A stretch of DNA of 64,000 nucleotides from Taenia hydatigena (GCA_036345935.2 JADWOT020000001.1:2761272-2825271); one strand, 5' to 3'; counted from the first letter of the stretch, positions 10,440 to 22,760 are shown. The notes: generated from the letters alone by a model not told the origin. Program-made: numbers and translations.

Positions 10440-11000
10440 TTCAATGCGTGCCTACTATGAACGTATTCTGTCAATGAACAGATGAGTACGCTTTAGGGAA
10501 AGTAGAGGGGAAAGATTTTGTGGATGAATGGAGGGTAAGAGGTGGATGGGAAGGATATGAATGGAGGGATGATTGCAAGGATGGATGGAAAAGTAAGCGA
10601 AGGAATAGAGAGAAGGATAAATGAAAGGTTGAATGATAGGAAGAATAGAGGAGGCGCTTGGTGAATGGAAGGATGGATGAATAGATGGATGGTTGGATGC
10701 ATGAGTAAAGGAATGGGAATGGGAGGATGAGTGGAGATGGATGAAGAGAGGAGTGGGTGGAAGGAGGGATGAGCGTAGGAATGAGAGTAAGGGTGGATGC
10801 ATTGGTGGATGGTTGGAATGATGGATGAAGGAGTGTATAGATGGAGGGATGGATGAGTGGATGGATGGGTGGTGGATGAAATGTTTGAATGAGTGTTCGG
10901 AATGGGTGGATGATGCATAGATAGGTGAATAGAAGGATGAGTGGGATAAATATGTAAATGGACATGGATTAATTTATGGTTTCTGGGTGGGTGGATGTGT
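10440..11000. repeat. TGGA minisatellite
   Basis: A degenerate GGATGGAT/GAATGGAT array. The three overlapping minus-strand frames (115-176 codons) are low-complexity artefacts. Confidence 0.85.
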
Positions 11001-11470
11001 GAATGGATGTCAGCAGTCTGCATAGGTGGACAGATAAAGAGATGATGTTGTGTGTTTTTGAGACCAGGTAAATCACTTGATTGCTCGATGGAAGCGGCAT
11101 ATGAATAGGGGTAAAATGATGGGACTGATGAATGTAGGACTCAGGGCTGAACAATGCACTCATCCACCTTAGCTTGCGATCATCCCAATTTGGATTCGTC
11201 TTTTGGATTTCCCATTTCAAAATGCTACTTCACTTCATATCTTCAATGTCAGCCACTTGACAATGGCAATGACGTTCCAGACACTCGATCCGTCCCATTT
11301 GATCTTTATAACTGGCTAATATAAGTCTACTGCCAACCTCTCAGTCCCCGACCTTTGTTCTACGGGATCTTTGAGAGCAAGCAGAAGTCTAGTCTATTCC
11401 CAGCCGTGAGTCCCACGTTTGCATCCATGTAGGTGCGCAGTGGTCAGTGCATTCAATGCCAGCCCCCAAC
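11000..11470. other. stretch without recognisable feature
   Basis: Non-repetitive sequence. Short minus-strand frames only. Nothing was recognised. Confidence 0.4.
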
Positions 11471-11748
11471 TAGAACCCAACTCTATCGCTCCCACTGCGA
11501 ATACCTGGTGATCCAACAATTCTGTGCTTGGCGGCATATCTCGCTCCAGTCACTTCTTGTAGCCTGAGGCGGCGACAGCTTCTCAAGTGCATTTCTCGTA
11601 CGCACACTATGTGAACACGCCCGTTATGCCCTGCATGATAATCGTGTGACTTGTGATGCACGGTGGGTTCGCGTTCTTCGCAGTCAAACAAAGCACCACC
11701 TGAAATCTGCACGGAATCGAGTTGCGCAAGGTGGGCAGAATTGCCCAT
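11470..11748 (-). pseudogene. unidentified His/Cys-containing coding remnant, copy 1
   Basis: This 92-codon frame begins GALFDCEERE after a short lead and runs through HHKSHDYHAG and REMHLRSCRRLRLQEVTG. It is clearly related to the longer frame at 57.69-58.13 kb, which is in the same orientation. The family is not recognised. The paired His and Cys could bind metal, which is inference. It ends within the block, without the Lys/Glu-rich helix seen in the other copy, so it is probably a fragment. Confidence 0.4.
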
Positions 11749-12091
11749 CTACTCCAGGTGAGGCACTCTGTGTCACTTAACTCGAATGTGAGGATAAAAA
11801 GCCTTTTCACAAACACCTACCTGCATTCAACTAGGCAGGAAGGCAAAGGGCTCTTCGTTCTCCAGATATCGCAAGGCCTTTTCTCGCATTAGGACGGCCC
11901 TAAAGAGGAGTGACACATCAGAATGGGAGAGCAGTGCGGATTAATCGAAGCCTCCATATTTCCCTCATGCTTATTGCAGTGGTTACTGCTTCTACTTCGC
12001 AAAGTGGAACATGATTTTGGGACTATTTGGAATTAGGAAAGGTGGTGCTTGCGGTTAGGATGTTTGCGTTCAGAGACAATAATACGCTCAT

Positions 12092-12151
12092 TATGACGAA
12101 TATGATGATGAAGATGGCAACACAGGCGATAAGAAAGGAAGGCTGAAGTAA
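12092..12151 (+). pseudogene. 3' fragment of acidic secreted-protein gene
   Basis: Nineteen codons and a stop read YDEYDDEDGNTGDKKGRLK, the acidic core and a shortened tail of the family. It is fused at about 12090 to unrelated repeat sequence, so the signal peptide and promoter are absent. The 3' flank, including AATAAA at 12236-12241, is retained. It lies on the plus strand, opposite to the complete copies at 2 and 10 kb. Confidence 0.65.
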
Positions 12152-12235
12152 GATGTTCGCGAAGGTTTAGCAGGAGGCAAAGATACCGTCGTCTGTTGAC
12201 GTAGTGATTTGAGTTGTCGCAATTTTTTGTTTGCA

Positions 12236-12241
12236 AATAAA
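12236..12241 (+). promoter_or_regulatory. retained polyadenylation signal AATAAA
   Basis: It belongs to the 3' flank of the acidic-gene fragment and lies in the same sequence context as in the full copies. Confidence 0.4.
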
Positions 12242-12399
12242 GGGAGCATGTAATGCAATGGTGGGTGTAGCGACATGGATGGAGGGATGGATGTGGTGTG
12301 TTGGAGTGTGACATTGGTGATGAGGGAGGAGTGGGTGATGGGGAGCAGGTTGGATGTGGACCAAGGTGGGAGGTGAGGGAGGATGATATGCTCATTGCG

Positions 12400-13060
12400 A
12401 TTACTGAAGTCAGGTCGCATCCATCTTCATTCACACACACGCACACACACAAGCACACAACTTCATTGCATGGAATAAAGCCGCATCATTAACTCCACCC
12501 ACTTATCCACGTAGACACTTATCCTGTACGCAACTACTATCGCTCCATGCAAGCGTTCATTCATTTATGCATCCATCCATTAATCCGTCCATCAGATCAC
12601 TTCCACTATTTATATCCCTTCCTCCGTGCATCCACTCCCACATGCTCCTCCACATCCACCATCCCACCACCCTTAATGTAACCCTTCATTCATCCCACCT
12701 ATCTGCTGCAATCCAGCCTTTCTTTCCTCACCTTCTCTTTCACGCATTCCTCCTTCACCCTTTCAACGCTTGCATTCTCCGTGATTATGTAGGTCCTGTA
12801 TATAGTTGCCCTCCTGATCTCGGAAATATTTGCAGCCTAAATGATTGTCGTTTGCAAGCATTTTTGCAAATCTAGACTAATGATCCACTTTACTGACCAC
12901 AAAACACTGCATCCAGTACAGCAGTCATCCCTCACATTCCGCCTCAGCATTCCTTTCTTTCAGCATTGCCAAACCGTATTTTGGAGGCTCCTAACCTATC
13001 CAGATTAGCGACGGTGAACAAATGAAGATTAGAGTGATTGACGATAGTTCCAGATTATGG
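12400..13060. repeat. CATC-rich stretch and conserved flank
   Basis: It is related to 63.43-63.89 kb (direct) and to 55.48-55.96 kb (inverted). It includes CA-rich and CATC-rich tracts. Nothing coding was recognised. Confidence 0.55.
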
Positions 13061-13390
13061 AAGCCTCGTGACACCGGCACCAGCAGATGAGTTAACGCAT
13101 CTGACCAATGACAACGCCGCGAAAATCACAACAATCGCGACAGCGGCACAGATGGAGTTGACACTTCTCGTCAAGTGCTTCTCTGCTTTGGTAGGTTTCC
13201 TCCTCATACTCACCACACTCCGTGCACCCTCCTTGACTCATGTGCTTGCTATTTGACGCATGAGAGTAACATGGACACCTGTTCTGTGGAAGGAGACTAC
13301 AACTTGTGGTCGGGTTCAGTAGCCTGATGCAGCCTTTAGTGCGCACCAAATTTTGCTGACTATTTGCAACTCGTTTCGGCTATTCGATTA
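13060..13390. repeat. dispersed repeat R4
   Basis: Inverted match to 55.15-55.50 kb (about 95% by eye), with a partial match at about 60.75-60.91 kb. Both strands are open for 70-85 codons in the copies. There is no family assignment. Confidence 0.45.
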
Positions 13391-13397
13391 GCTAGAT

Positions 13398-13399
13398 GT

Positions 13400-13433
<34 letters not shown>
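13398..13433 (+). repeat. (TG)n microsatellite
   Basis: An uninterrupted TG tract of about 18 repeats. Confidence 0.9.
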
Positions 13434-13435
<2 letters not shown>

Positions 13436-13679
13436 TATCTTGGTGAGTACGTTATGGAAATGCGTCCATCCATCCTCTATGCATTCATGCTTCCATGCAT
13501 TCCGTTCTCATTATTCCATTCCTACTTATATGCTGCATGTGTTCTTCGGTGAAGTACGTGGAGGAGGCTAAGAACTAAGTAATGGTCTGATGGGCCACTT
13601 GCCGATGGTAAGTGCCTCTTCTCCTTCCCCGTCGATTTGCGTTGATGGGGCGTTTCCTTACACTGGGGATAGTGCAGTG

Positions 13680-13870
13680 ATTAGACGTGTTTGCATTTCC
13701 GCATCTTCAATATCGCCTTCAATGTTGAAGTCGTGGTAGTTTGCTTCTGGCTGTGTGTGTTTGTGTTTGCTGGAAGTGGTTCACCATTTGCTGAACGAGG
13801 TTCGGCAAGTGGTGATAGCGGATGACGAAATCATTGGAATAGGGCACAAGCGGTGTTAATGTGTTTCAGC
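13680..13870 (-). pseudogene. remnant of an unidentified exon with YHDFNIEGDI
   Basis: The minus strand reads a segment ending NYHDFNIEGDIEDA. Related segments are NHYDFNIEGDI at about 22.78 kb (plus, at the edge of galactokinase copy C), the same at about 47.87 kb (minus), and YYDFNIDSGIEDEKTQTM in the arms (about 30.20 and 40.37 kb). The copies differ by frameshifts, so this is annotated as a remnant. Confidence 0.35.
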
Positions 13871-13880
13871 TGTAATTTAT

Positions 13881-13914
13881 TCTCCTCCTCCTCCTCCTCC
13901 TCCTCCTCCTCTGC
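13881..13914 (+). repeat. (CTC)n microsatellite
   Basis: A tract of CTCCTC units, with a further imperfect stretch to about 13950. A similar tract lies at 59.94-59.98 kb. Confidence 0.85.
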
Positions 13915-14224
13915 TCCCTCGTCCTCCTCCCTCTTCTCCTCCTCTTCCTAGGCAGCCTTCAAGATTTTAACAGCTGATATTCGAAGGTGGCCGCGACTGC
14001 GCCGCTTCGAGTCAAAAACTTCACCTACTCTAGAGAGGAAGAGTTAATCACCACTCATGTTCACAACACCGTGGGCTGAATTGTTTCCACCTCTTTCCTC
14101 CCAGGTCACGTCTTCCATCTCCACGGGAAAATAAAAGGAGCTTATTTCAGCATAATAACGAGCCATCTTCCATCATGACACTTGATGTGTCAGCATTTGA
14201 TTTGACCAAAAGCACCCTCATTTG

Positions 14225-15100
14225 TTAAGGCACCGACCACGATTGGGACGAGTCGCCATGCGGTCCGATGACACAAATGGCGTGTCTCTAGAGCCTCCGG
14301 ATACACTGCCCTTCCGTCAACTGTGGATATCCTCTGACTGCCTTCTCAATCCATCAATCCGTCCATTCCTCCATCTAGGTGACTTCAACTGCCTGAATGC
14401 CCACGTGCCTGCCCACTGTGGAAGAAAGCTCTCCACTCAGCTACATGTAAGCAGAAAGCACACCAACTCTGCCGTGTGGACATGGCAAGATGAGACTGGT
14501 AGAGGGATGCTTTAGGGAAGTGATTGTAAGGTGACTTTAGCTAGTCATAATCTTTGCGTGTGTGTTTGAATAGGTAGTGAACGGGAGTGGTAGCCGCGTC
14601 TTAAGTGGTCGAAGTTGTGTGACGAATGTTAGCCAATGCGCTTATTACAGGAGGATGCAGACACTCAGTCACCATGCGACATCCACTGCAAATACAGTGA
14701 GAAAAGACATATGGGTAAGGCGGGAGAGAGGAAATGCCTTGAAACACTAATGAGATTGCCTCCGATTACCCACAGATCTAACAACTGCGACCTTGTGAAG
14801 ATGAACTCCGAGGGCAAGGCAAAGGTTTCGATCGTCGCCAGTGACATCTGCCAATGCACAGCCACCGAGCGATAGCGCGCCTGTCTATCCAAGCGTGAGT
14901 AACTGGCGGAGAACCTCGAAGGAGCCGAATCCTCGTGACACATGCAAGCAGAATTTTCACATATGGAGGAGCTTCGTGTGCACAAGTTCTGAAACCGCCT
15001 TCAAAGTCCACTCATCAAATTACCTGCAAGTGCTACCTCCACTGGGCGACGTCATCACGACTTAGCGGAAATCCACATCTCATCACCCTAAATGACTTAG
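14225..15100 (+). pseudogene. galactokinase-like pseudogene, copy B
   Basis: About 14225-14326 encodes DHDWDESPCGPMTQMACL followed by a stop, the counterpart of EHEWAGSPSGLMDQLTCL. About 14775-15030 encodes NNCDLVKMNSEGKAKVSIVA and continues with stops and indels through the RRLQCEHLAKYF region. Intron sequence between them is also homologous to copy C, so this is a segmental copy and not a retrocopy. Several in-frame stops make it inactive. The C-terminal glycine motif and last exon are absent. An inverted, shorter relative lies at about 54.83-55.11 kb. Confidence 0.7.
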
Positions 15101-15600
15101 GCCAGACCACCACACTTGCCTCTCCCTTTTCTTCCATCGACACTACCTCTAACTGATTGTGCCCTTCCCCACCTTCTAGTCGACAGAATCGGCCACTGCC
15201 AAAATTGACATTGCAGACGGATCTCGAGGAACGCATGTTCAACCCAACAACAAGGAGCGTGAGAAGTATGCTTCAACGTGTAAACCTCTTTAGAGAAGTG
15301 CGTGGTGCTGCATAACTTTGGACTACTTGTAAGCTGCACCAACTTCACCCTTCGCTGATGTGAAAAGTGGACGAGGAAAGCACAGAGAAGAGCCCACTCC
15401 ACTGGCTTAGAGAGGGAGCTAGCATGCTACAACCTCCACCTCGTAACCATGCTGCCCTGTTGAACTCGCAAGCGCTGCCTGCTGCACTACCGCAATCACA
15501 TTTACAACAACCTGAGGATCGCATAAGGCGACTGAGCTGGCCGCACCTCTGTTCCTCACAAAACATCTGGCTTACACTACAGCGCAAGTGGGCTGGTAAT
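15100..15600. other. galactokinase intron-derived and repeat sequence
   Basis: About 15100-15180 matches, inverted, intron sequence of copy C. About 15180-15600 is shared, inverted, with 54.37-54.75 kb. No gene is supported. Confidence 0.4.
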
Positions 15601-15609
15601 CCAACGGAC

Positions 15610-16150
15610 GACGCTGTTTCACTTGCCATTGACTGCATACACGTCAGCAGTCGGGTGTCATTTGATGGCCATTCAGATGGCGAGGGACAATCGTTGGTTA
15701 AATGCTCTCGTCAGAGATACGCTCGTTTTCACATAAAATTTAAAGTGGTTTTGCCAAGCGCCAGTTCTCTAGGCTAGCAGGATGATGAAATTAGTTGGGC
15801 ACAGTAAATTAAATCTGTCAGGCTAATGGGTTGATGGACAAAAGGTCGTGAGAGAGGTGGGAGGAGGCTGTGCAATAGGCGGTTCTCCAAAGCCTTTTCA
15901 GCACAAAGTGTTTAAGGTAGGCAATGAGGGAGCCGCAAACATTGACGTGACTTGGTGGTCATCAAAGAAGAAGTGTGAGTCGGCGACGAAGAAGGGGCGT
16001 TGCCAAGTGATTGGCGTTGAGGCTACGAGGTGCAGTAGCTTTGGAATGGAAAATTTGTGTGTTAGAGCACAGAAGATTTTACAGTGTTTTAGTAGCAGTC
16101 GGAAAGGGAAATGGAGTTGGGAAGAAGTGCAGACTGAAGTCATGTGATCC
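15610..16150 (-). repeat. dispersed repeat R1, second inverted copy
   Basis: Nearly identical to 7.72-8.26 kb over its length; part of a 1.49-kb duplication (offset about 7.89 kb). Confidence 0.65.
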
Positions 16151-16800
16151 ATGGTGCAGTACCGAGTCGTATGCTCTTCACTTCCATCTGCTCATCCCAT
16201 TTCGACTAGTCATGTGTGGCCTTCCTTTGCTCATTCAAATAATTCCCCCTTCAATACAACTTACAAGTTCATTTATCCATCCATTCATCCATCCTTGTCT
16301 ACATTTTTGCAGCCATTATGCATCTATCCATTGATCCATCAATCCACACGCATAGAATCATCAATCAACACGTCCGGAATCTACAGCCTACTCCATGTGC
16401 ACAAAAGAATCCATTTACTCATTCCTTCATTCTTTCACACAGTCCGTCAAGAATTCATTCATCCAACCAACCGCACATACATCCATCCGTCCATCCATCG
16501 CATCACAGATCGATCCACCTATCACTCCATCCACACACTCATCCATCTATCCTGCCACTCATTCAACCACCGACCAATGCATTCATGTGTCCCTACACAG
16601 ACCCATCCACCCACCCACCTATCCATTCCCCACCTTTCATCAACCCATTCATTTATCCTTCGTTCCATTCATACACCCATCCCCTCATTCATCCTTTCAT
16701 TCATGCCTTTACTCATCCCACCACTTTTCCATTCATAAATCCATTCAAATTTCTATGCTCCCATTCATTTTGTGTTCATCCATCCCATCCTGCATCGATG
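16150..16800 (+). repeat. CATC/CATT minisatellite, copy 2
   Basis: It matches 8.26-8.93 kb. Low-complexity frames are ignored. Confidence 0.85.
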
Positions 16801-17720
16801 ATGCATCTAGGTGCCAAAAGCTCTGTTTTGCGGCAGTGTGGTCGGTCGTGGATTCCTCCCAAACTATGATTACTAAGCGAGATGTGCGACTGTACTTCTG
16901 TTCTTTGGTTGAGCAAGGTCAAGAGAAGGCAATCAAAAGAGGAGCATAATACTCCGACTCACACGTTGAAGTACACTGCTTACGCACCTTGTTCGTGCTT
17001 AGGATGCGCGCTTCTCACAATCCGTCCACGATCTCGACAGGTGGGTGAATGTGGAGGTGAATGTGCGAGTGTATGCACGGAGAAAGGGATAGAAGTGGTA
17101 AAAGTTGCCTGATGGATGCATGAGTGGATGTGGATTCTAAAAGGAAAGAGGATGGACTTACAAATGCATGAGTGTTTGAGTGTAGGAATTTGTGAATGCG
17201 GGAGACATGAACGCGTAAATGCATTGATCCATGAGTGGGTGGATGGCTGGTTGGATGGCTGGATGGATGGATGGATGCCTATGTAGTTGAGTGGCTTGGA
17301 TATGGAATGGCAGTGGTGTGAACGAAGAAGAAAGTGGACACATGGCTGATTTAATAGGGGCAGACCAAATAAATTAATGGATGAATACTTCTGAGAGAAT
17401 GAGCGATTCGAAGAATGATTGAGAAGATGGAAGAATTGGGGATGGGTGAACGGTAGTATCGTGGAGTGTGTCGATGGTTGGGTGGATTGGACGGACACTT
17501 GCGTGGAGCGATAGTAGTTGCGTATATGACTAGTGTCCACGTGGGTAAATGCATGGAGCTGACGATCCGAGCCCACTCCATCCAGTATGGAAGGATGGGT
17601 GTGTGTGTGTGTGTGTGTGTGTAGAAATGAAAGATGGATGGATGAATTGACGCATCCATGGTGAAGGAGACCTGACTCCATGGTTTTTAATAAGCATTGA
17701 AGTGGTTGGTCGGCTGGCAC
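16800..17720. repeat. duplicated TGGA-rich block
   Basis: Its first part matches 8.93-9.23 kb. The remainder matches 52.29-52.98 kb inverted. It includes a (GT)n tract at about 17598-17622. The 246-codon minus frame is low complexity. Confidence 0.65.
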
Positions 17721-18194
17721 AGTGGATGTGAGCCTTCCGGAGAGGGATTGTCACCCGTCAACTGACTGACCATGAAATAGCACCCGACAGTTGTGGCTTA
17801 AGAAGTCAATGTTAACTCAAGTGTTGTCCATAGGATCATTTGCATGCAGGTGCTAAGGTTAGGGGCAAATATCGTGTGTAGCTGGAGAGATTTGACAGGC
17901 TGCGTCATCTTAAGTGGCCTTCACACCGTTCCAAGTGTAGTGAAGTTAGTGCAGCAGATAGTGCGCGTCTATCTCGCTCTCAGCCCCTAGCAAGTTCTAC
18001 TAAGCAACATTGCTTTAATGCGGTAGTCCTCTCCTTCTCTTTCCTTTTGTGCAAGTAAAATTAGCTCCTCTATGCAGCAGCATTTGCCCAGTCTACTCAT
18101 CAGCTAAGTGTGAGGACGACGCAGCTTTAAGCTTGAACAAACTAATGCCAACGAGATGCGCTAGAGTTGCAAGCATAAGTCTCCGAAGAAGGCT

Positions 18195-18431
18195 TACACT
18201 GTAGAGGGTTCCTCTTCTCCCTCCTGGTTACCCTTGCCAGTAGAAGTCTGAGTGCGTTTAGACATCTTTACTGTTATATGGGTAATAAATACAGTTAGGC
18301 GACGAATGGGGGTTCAGGCCGAGGGTCCGTCACGTTCCAAGGAGTCTCCACGTTCCTCCGTCACGTGGTTCAAATTGACTTCCCGCCTCTGGCCTACAAA
18401 GCACATTTAAAGAATTAAGTATTACATACAC
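18195..18431. mobile_element. solo LTR with 5-bp target-site duplication
   Basis: The 227-bp insertion at 18200-18426 starts TGTAGAGGG and ends TATTACA. It is flanked on both sides by TACAC (18195-18199 and 18427-18431). The paralogous sites at 3911-3915 and, inverted, at 51810-51814 carry a single TACAC with no insertion, which defines the element ends and shows it inserted after the blocks were duplicated. It contains an AATAAA. It differs in sequence from the TRIM LTR at 23.2 kb. Orientation cannot be assigned without an internal region. Confidence 0.85.
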
Positions 18432-18486
18432 CATAGACAATAACATCAAAGCTGCATTTTTAACAACAACGATTACTCTGTGAGCT

Positions 18487-18636
18487 GCATGCTTGCTCGA
18501 CCTCAACTTGCGAGACATGAGACGTAAGATTCACATCTTTCTGACTTGTGCTAATAACAAGGAGGTGTGCTTCTTTATTCACCATAAGTCTTGTGCACCT
18601 CGGTGCAGCATTTCTGTCAGCAATGACATATTGTGA
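18487..18636 (+). pseudogene. conserved 49-codon coding remnant, copy 2
   Basis: Same length and stop position as 3971-4120. Changes include several synonymous third-position differences and a few conservative replacements (for example Val to Ile, Leu to Phe). Confidence 0.45.
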
Positions 18637-20199
18637 TACTCCAAGACTTCTTTGATCATGAAAGGAGAGTCAATATTTATGCAGGACATTCACATTAAAT
18701 ATGTGGTATAGGGAGTGGGGCTACTGCCGTGGTCCGGAGGTCAGCCAGTCTGGCAAAGTTACGATTGTCAATGCACAAAGCAGACCTATACCAGGTCAAA
18801 GAGGTGAATCAACAACGTATTATAAATGCACCCTACCTGAAATCCGTCTTTCGCACCAGACGGTTTAGAAGCACAGATCATAGCAGCTGAAGACTAGGGC
18901 ATGTACCCAGGAGCAAAGCCAGCGTAATTTTGTTTAATTCAATTACTAACAGCCAGTTCTATTTGTATTATAATTGACGTAATCGTAACTGCAAGCACTT
19001 TTTTTTCTGAAAACTTAATTTAACTGACTGAATATCGAATTCACAATGAAACGCCTTGCAATATCTAAATTTTTCTTGCAAAAAGCAAAGGTACAAATTT
19101 AAATTTTGCAGTTTCTTATTTGTCTGCTTGTTTTCTGACTTTGGTTTGCAGTGTTTTGCTATTTATTTTCATGCCTCGCCTACTGTGCGCTCAGGTCGAA
19201 ACGCTTGTGCTGCCGCAGGTGATATGGTAAGGTTGTGATGTTCTTAGAGTACAACAGGAAGTGTTAAGCTCTGTTGTTAACTTTCGTTGAAGAGTAACCT
19301 GTTTATGTTGCGCTATTGCCTTCAAGTTAACGCATTTCGTGGGATGTTTTGTGTGGCTTTTTGGTTGCATATATTGGCTATTTGATGAGATGAAATGTGG
19401 CTGTTTTCGTAAACGATTGTCTGCGAGACTGGAACGTTGTCCATTCTACGGGTATTGGTTGATGAGCGCATTGGTATTGCACCAATAAAAGGCAATAATT
19501 CACATGTATCCTAAGCTTCACATCCCACTTTAGGTCATTGCACTCGTCACTTTGTACTGTGCTTCATTGTCTCCTCATCATAGATTCGTAATCGCCTTTT
19601 TCTGCCTTTGTTCATATGCAGTGTGTGATGGCACTCCTGATGGGTGTTTGGGTTTAGTTGTTATTTTAACTGTCACAGTTGAAGGGCCTATCATTTTGTT
19701 AGGTCCCTCTGCGGCTACACATCTCCAAGGGCGTGGGTTGTTTAACACCCGGTGGTTGCATTTGAGTACTTGCTGTAGTGTCTTGAGGGTTAGGCATGCT
19801 TTGGATGCTGTCTGGTGAGGATATTTCATACAATTAGTCGTTATTTAAGTGGCAGTACCCCCTTCTGTCTGCGGGCCTGGATTTTATATCTGGCTGTCTG
19901 CAGGCGTGCGAGCTTGGCAACCAATCAGTGCACTGAACAGGGTTTTTGTGTCTTTGTAGGTTCCCCTTTCTCCTCGTAAATGCTCTTCTGTGATAGCCTT
20001 GCCCTCGACTTCATCCTTTCTCAAGTGTCTGGCCGCGACTGCCCTAATTTCCGCGTCGTTGCAGCGGCCTCAACTACCATTTCGACACTGAGCTTCTTTT
20101 GCAGCCCACAATGGCGCCTGTGCGCCGTCAATTGTACGAATGTAGTTGCTGTCGTATGTGTGCAATCTTGCCTCCTGTCCAAATCGTCTAGTAGAGCAC

Positions 20200-22760
20200 C
20201 ATGTTGCCGACTTGGTGTTATTTGGGAGAGTGCAGACGGACTGTGAGGGTATTGGAAGTGGCGAGTTTGTCTGCGTCTACTGTGAACTCGACGCCAACCT
20301 CACTGAAGGTGGTGGGATCTGTGTGAACGAGGCTACCGCAATGGAGCAGGTGTACGTGTTGGTGGTTGGAGAATTGGGTGAAGAGGCGGGCAAGGTGATC
20401 ATCGAGACGGTGGTGGATGGTGGAGGTGATGGAATTGAGGAGAGGCTCTTCCTCCCCTCAGTCTTATGAATAAATCCTGTGATTGCATCGTAACTGTCGT
20501 TCCCACTGGAGTTGACTGCCTGCTACCACTTCTGGCGCTATTTGTTGGTGGACACATATGTGAGAGTGCGGAGGTGTCGCACGACTACGGTGAACGAAAT
20601 GGCAGTAGAGCGAGCCTCCTAAAGGACCTCTTATTGCGGCAGTGTGGCCTGTGGAAGATTTTTTTTTCGAACCATTATTAAGAAGTGAGATGTGCTACTG
20701 CGTTGTTGTGTATTAGTAGTGCGAGGGTAAGAAGAGTGGTGGAGTGGAGGAGGTGGAGGAGGAAGGGACGGAGTATACTACTGCGGATCGCACTTGGAGG
20801 TGGACTTTGTGCGTTGTTGTTGTTGTTGTGTTGTTTGGGAGAATGTGCGCCCCATGTGATGCGTTTACGACGTAGACGTTGGTGGGGTCCGAGTTCTTGG
20901 ACTAGAAGGTAAGGAAGGACAAAATGAGTTTGAAATGGTGTCGATAGAAGGGAGGGGAGGGAAGGACAGATGGTTTAGTTTGACTTACGTTGATTGCGGG
21001 TTTGATGAGGAGCACGAAGGAGTCGCCGAAGTTGCGACGGGTGCTGCGAGCGCCGAAGAGGCCGTTTGTCGACATGCAAATGTGGATCAATTCATGCACC
21101 TCCTCGCAGGACACCTGGTAGTGGCATCTGAAATGGAGAAGAGGTAGGTGGTGGGACTGCGTGGTGTGAGTGTGGTGAGCGGCGGAAGGTGGCTGACTTG
21201 ATGGAGATGTGGGTGTGTTGCATCAGCTGATCGAGTTTGGTGAAATCAGTGGTGGTGATGGCATGAAGAGCGTGGAGAACGCGCTGGTTATCCGTGTAGA
21301 CGTGGCGAAGTGGCCTAGCAGAGGTGGGGCTTAGAGCTTGAGAGACCTCCACAATGGTGAGGTAAGGTGATGAGTGGACTTTCAATGCGGTGCTAGAACT
21401 TGGCAGCAGAAAGTGCCTGCAGCTGTGGCAGTTTGGTTTGCAGGTGACGGAGACTGTGCACCTTGAAGTACTTGGCCAAATGCTCACATTGCAAGCGACG
21501 AATGCGATATTGGCTGGTGGCTATGCGATGATGGATGCCACTGGCGACGATCACCACCTTTGCCTTGCCCTCGAAGTCCATCTTCACAGGCTCGCAGTCG
21601 TTACATCTGTAGGCAAGGGGAGGCAATCTCATTGGTTATTGAAGGCATTCCTTCCCTTTCACTTGGCACAAATGTATTTTCCAACTATGCTGGCAGTCGA
21701 TGTTGGTCGATGAATGAGTGTCTGTGCGCAGAAGTAGACGCATAGGCTTGGCTTCGCCATGCCAACTCAGTGGCTTGAGATTCCGTGACCACCCTGGTGC
21801 ATAGGCGACTTCTCCATCCAGCAGTTTTGATGTTCTGGACATGGATTGTACTTGTGTTTGTTTCTTGTGGTTAGGGCTTCTTGTGGTGACCCACGAGCAG
21901 TGTTGAACCTACTCCAGAACCTATTCATTGAAAGGCGCAACGGTTTTGATGCTTTAATGATGAAATCTGCCTCAACTTAAACTGCGTCCTAAAGGCCTTC
22001 ATCCACAATTCACATCTTGCCATGATGACAAGGCAGAGGTGTGCTTTCTACTTAGATGTAGGTGAGTAGACGGCTTTACTTTGAGGAGGGGGAGGCGCGT
22101 GTGGTTTGAGGCAATTGAATCCTCCTGGAGAGATGCAGGGACAGGGGGAGGCAGAGAGGAAGGAAGGGAGGGAGGCATACAGAGATAGGAGGGCGGACGT
22201 ACGCATGGAGGGATGGTTAGAAGGGGCAGAGAGACACTACCTGCAGTCGATGAAGAGAGCGTGTCCACGAAGAACCCCGAGACACGTCAGTTGGTCCATC
22301 AGACCGCTTGGCGACCCAGCCCACTCGTGTTCGGCGCGTTGACAAATTAAGGCGCTGTCGGTCAGCTGGCAATAAAATACGTCAATTGCCATTGTGAAAG
22401 ATAGGTCGTTATTGTGCTAACATAAACCTTCCTCCCACCACCTTTCCCTTTCTGTGCAGATAGTGTAGGTCACGTAAGTGGAAATAGATGCAGCCAACTT
22501 AGTCCACGGTGATGTGAGCATGTGTGGTGGGGGATGAAGTTGGAATGACTTTGGGCAAAGTGGGCGCGGGCATCCTCGACTGTCCATATTTGAGCCTTGT
22601 AGGCTGCACGAGAAGGGGAAGAATGGGGAGCAAAGACGTGATGGGAGACGCTTGGCCAGTCCTTGCCCTATCACAACGGTTTCGTCATCCACTCTCACTA
22701 CTTTGCAAACATCGTTCAGAAGATGATGTACTCCTTCAAGCAAACAGCAAGGCACCCCCG
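20200..22760 (-). pseudogene. galactokinase-like gene, copy C (most complete, likely pseudogene)
   Basis: Minus-strand exons can be placed. 22241-22365 encodes LTDSALICQRAEHEWAGSPS and GLMDQ with a GT donor. About 21410-21606 encodes EPVKMDFEGKAKVVIVAS through RRLQCEHLAKYF. 21198-21314 encodes HVYTDNQRVLHALHAITTTD and ends THISIK. 20989-21127 encodes YQVSCEEVHELIHICMSTNG, then GARSTRRNFGDSFVLL, with a GTAAGT donor. About 20260-20465 holds the last exon. The order and spacing match animal GALK1. Against function: the GGGFGG-type loop is RRNFGD, eight residues after it are deleted relative to copy A, the exon at 21410 runs into a stop without a clear donor, and no N-terminal substrate motif (GEHTDY type) was found. 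A possible upstream exon lies at 22417-22755. Confidence 0.75.

Larger units (their letters stand above)
17730..20200 (+). repeat. segmental duplication block E, copy 2
   Basis: It is collinear with 3.45-5.56 kb apart from the solo LTR insertion at 18200-18426. It includes an R3 copy at about 18.96-19.9 kb. Confidence 0.75.
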
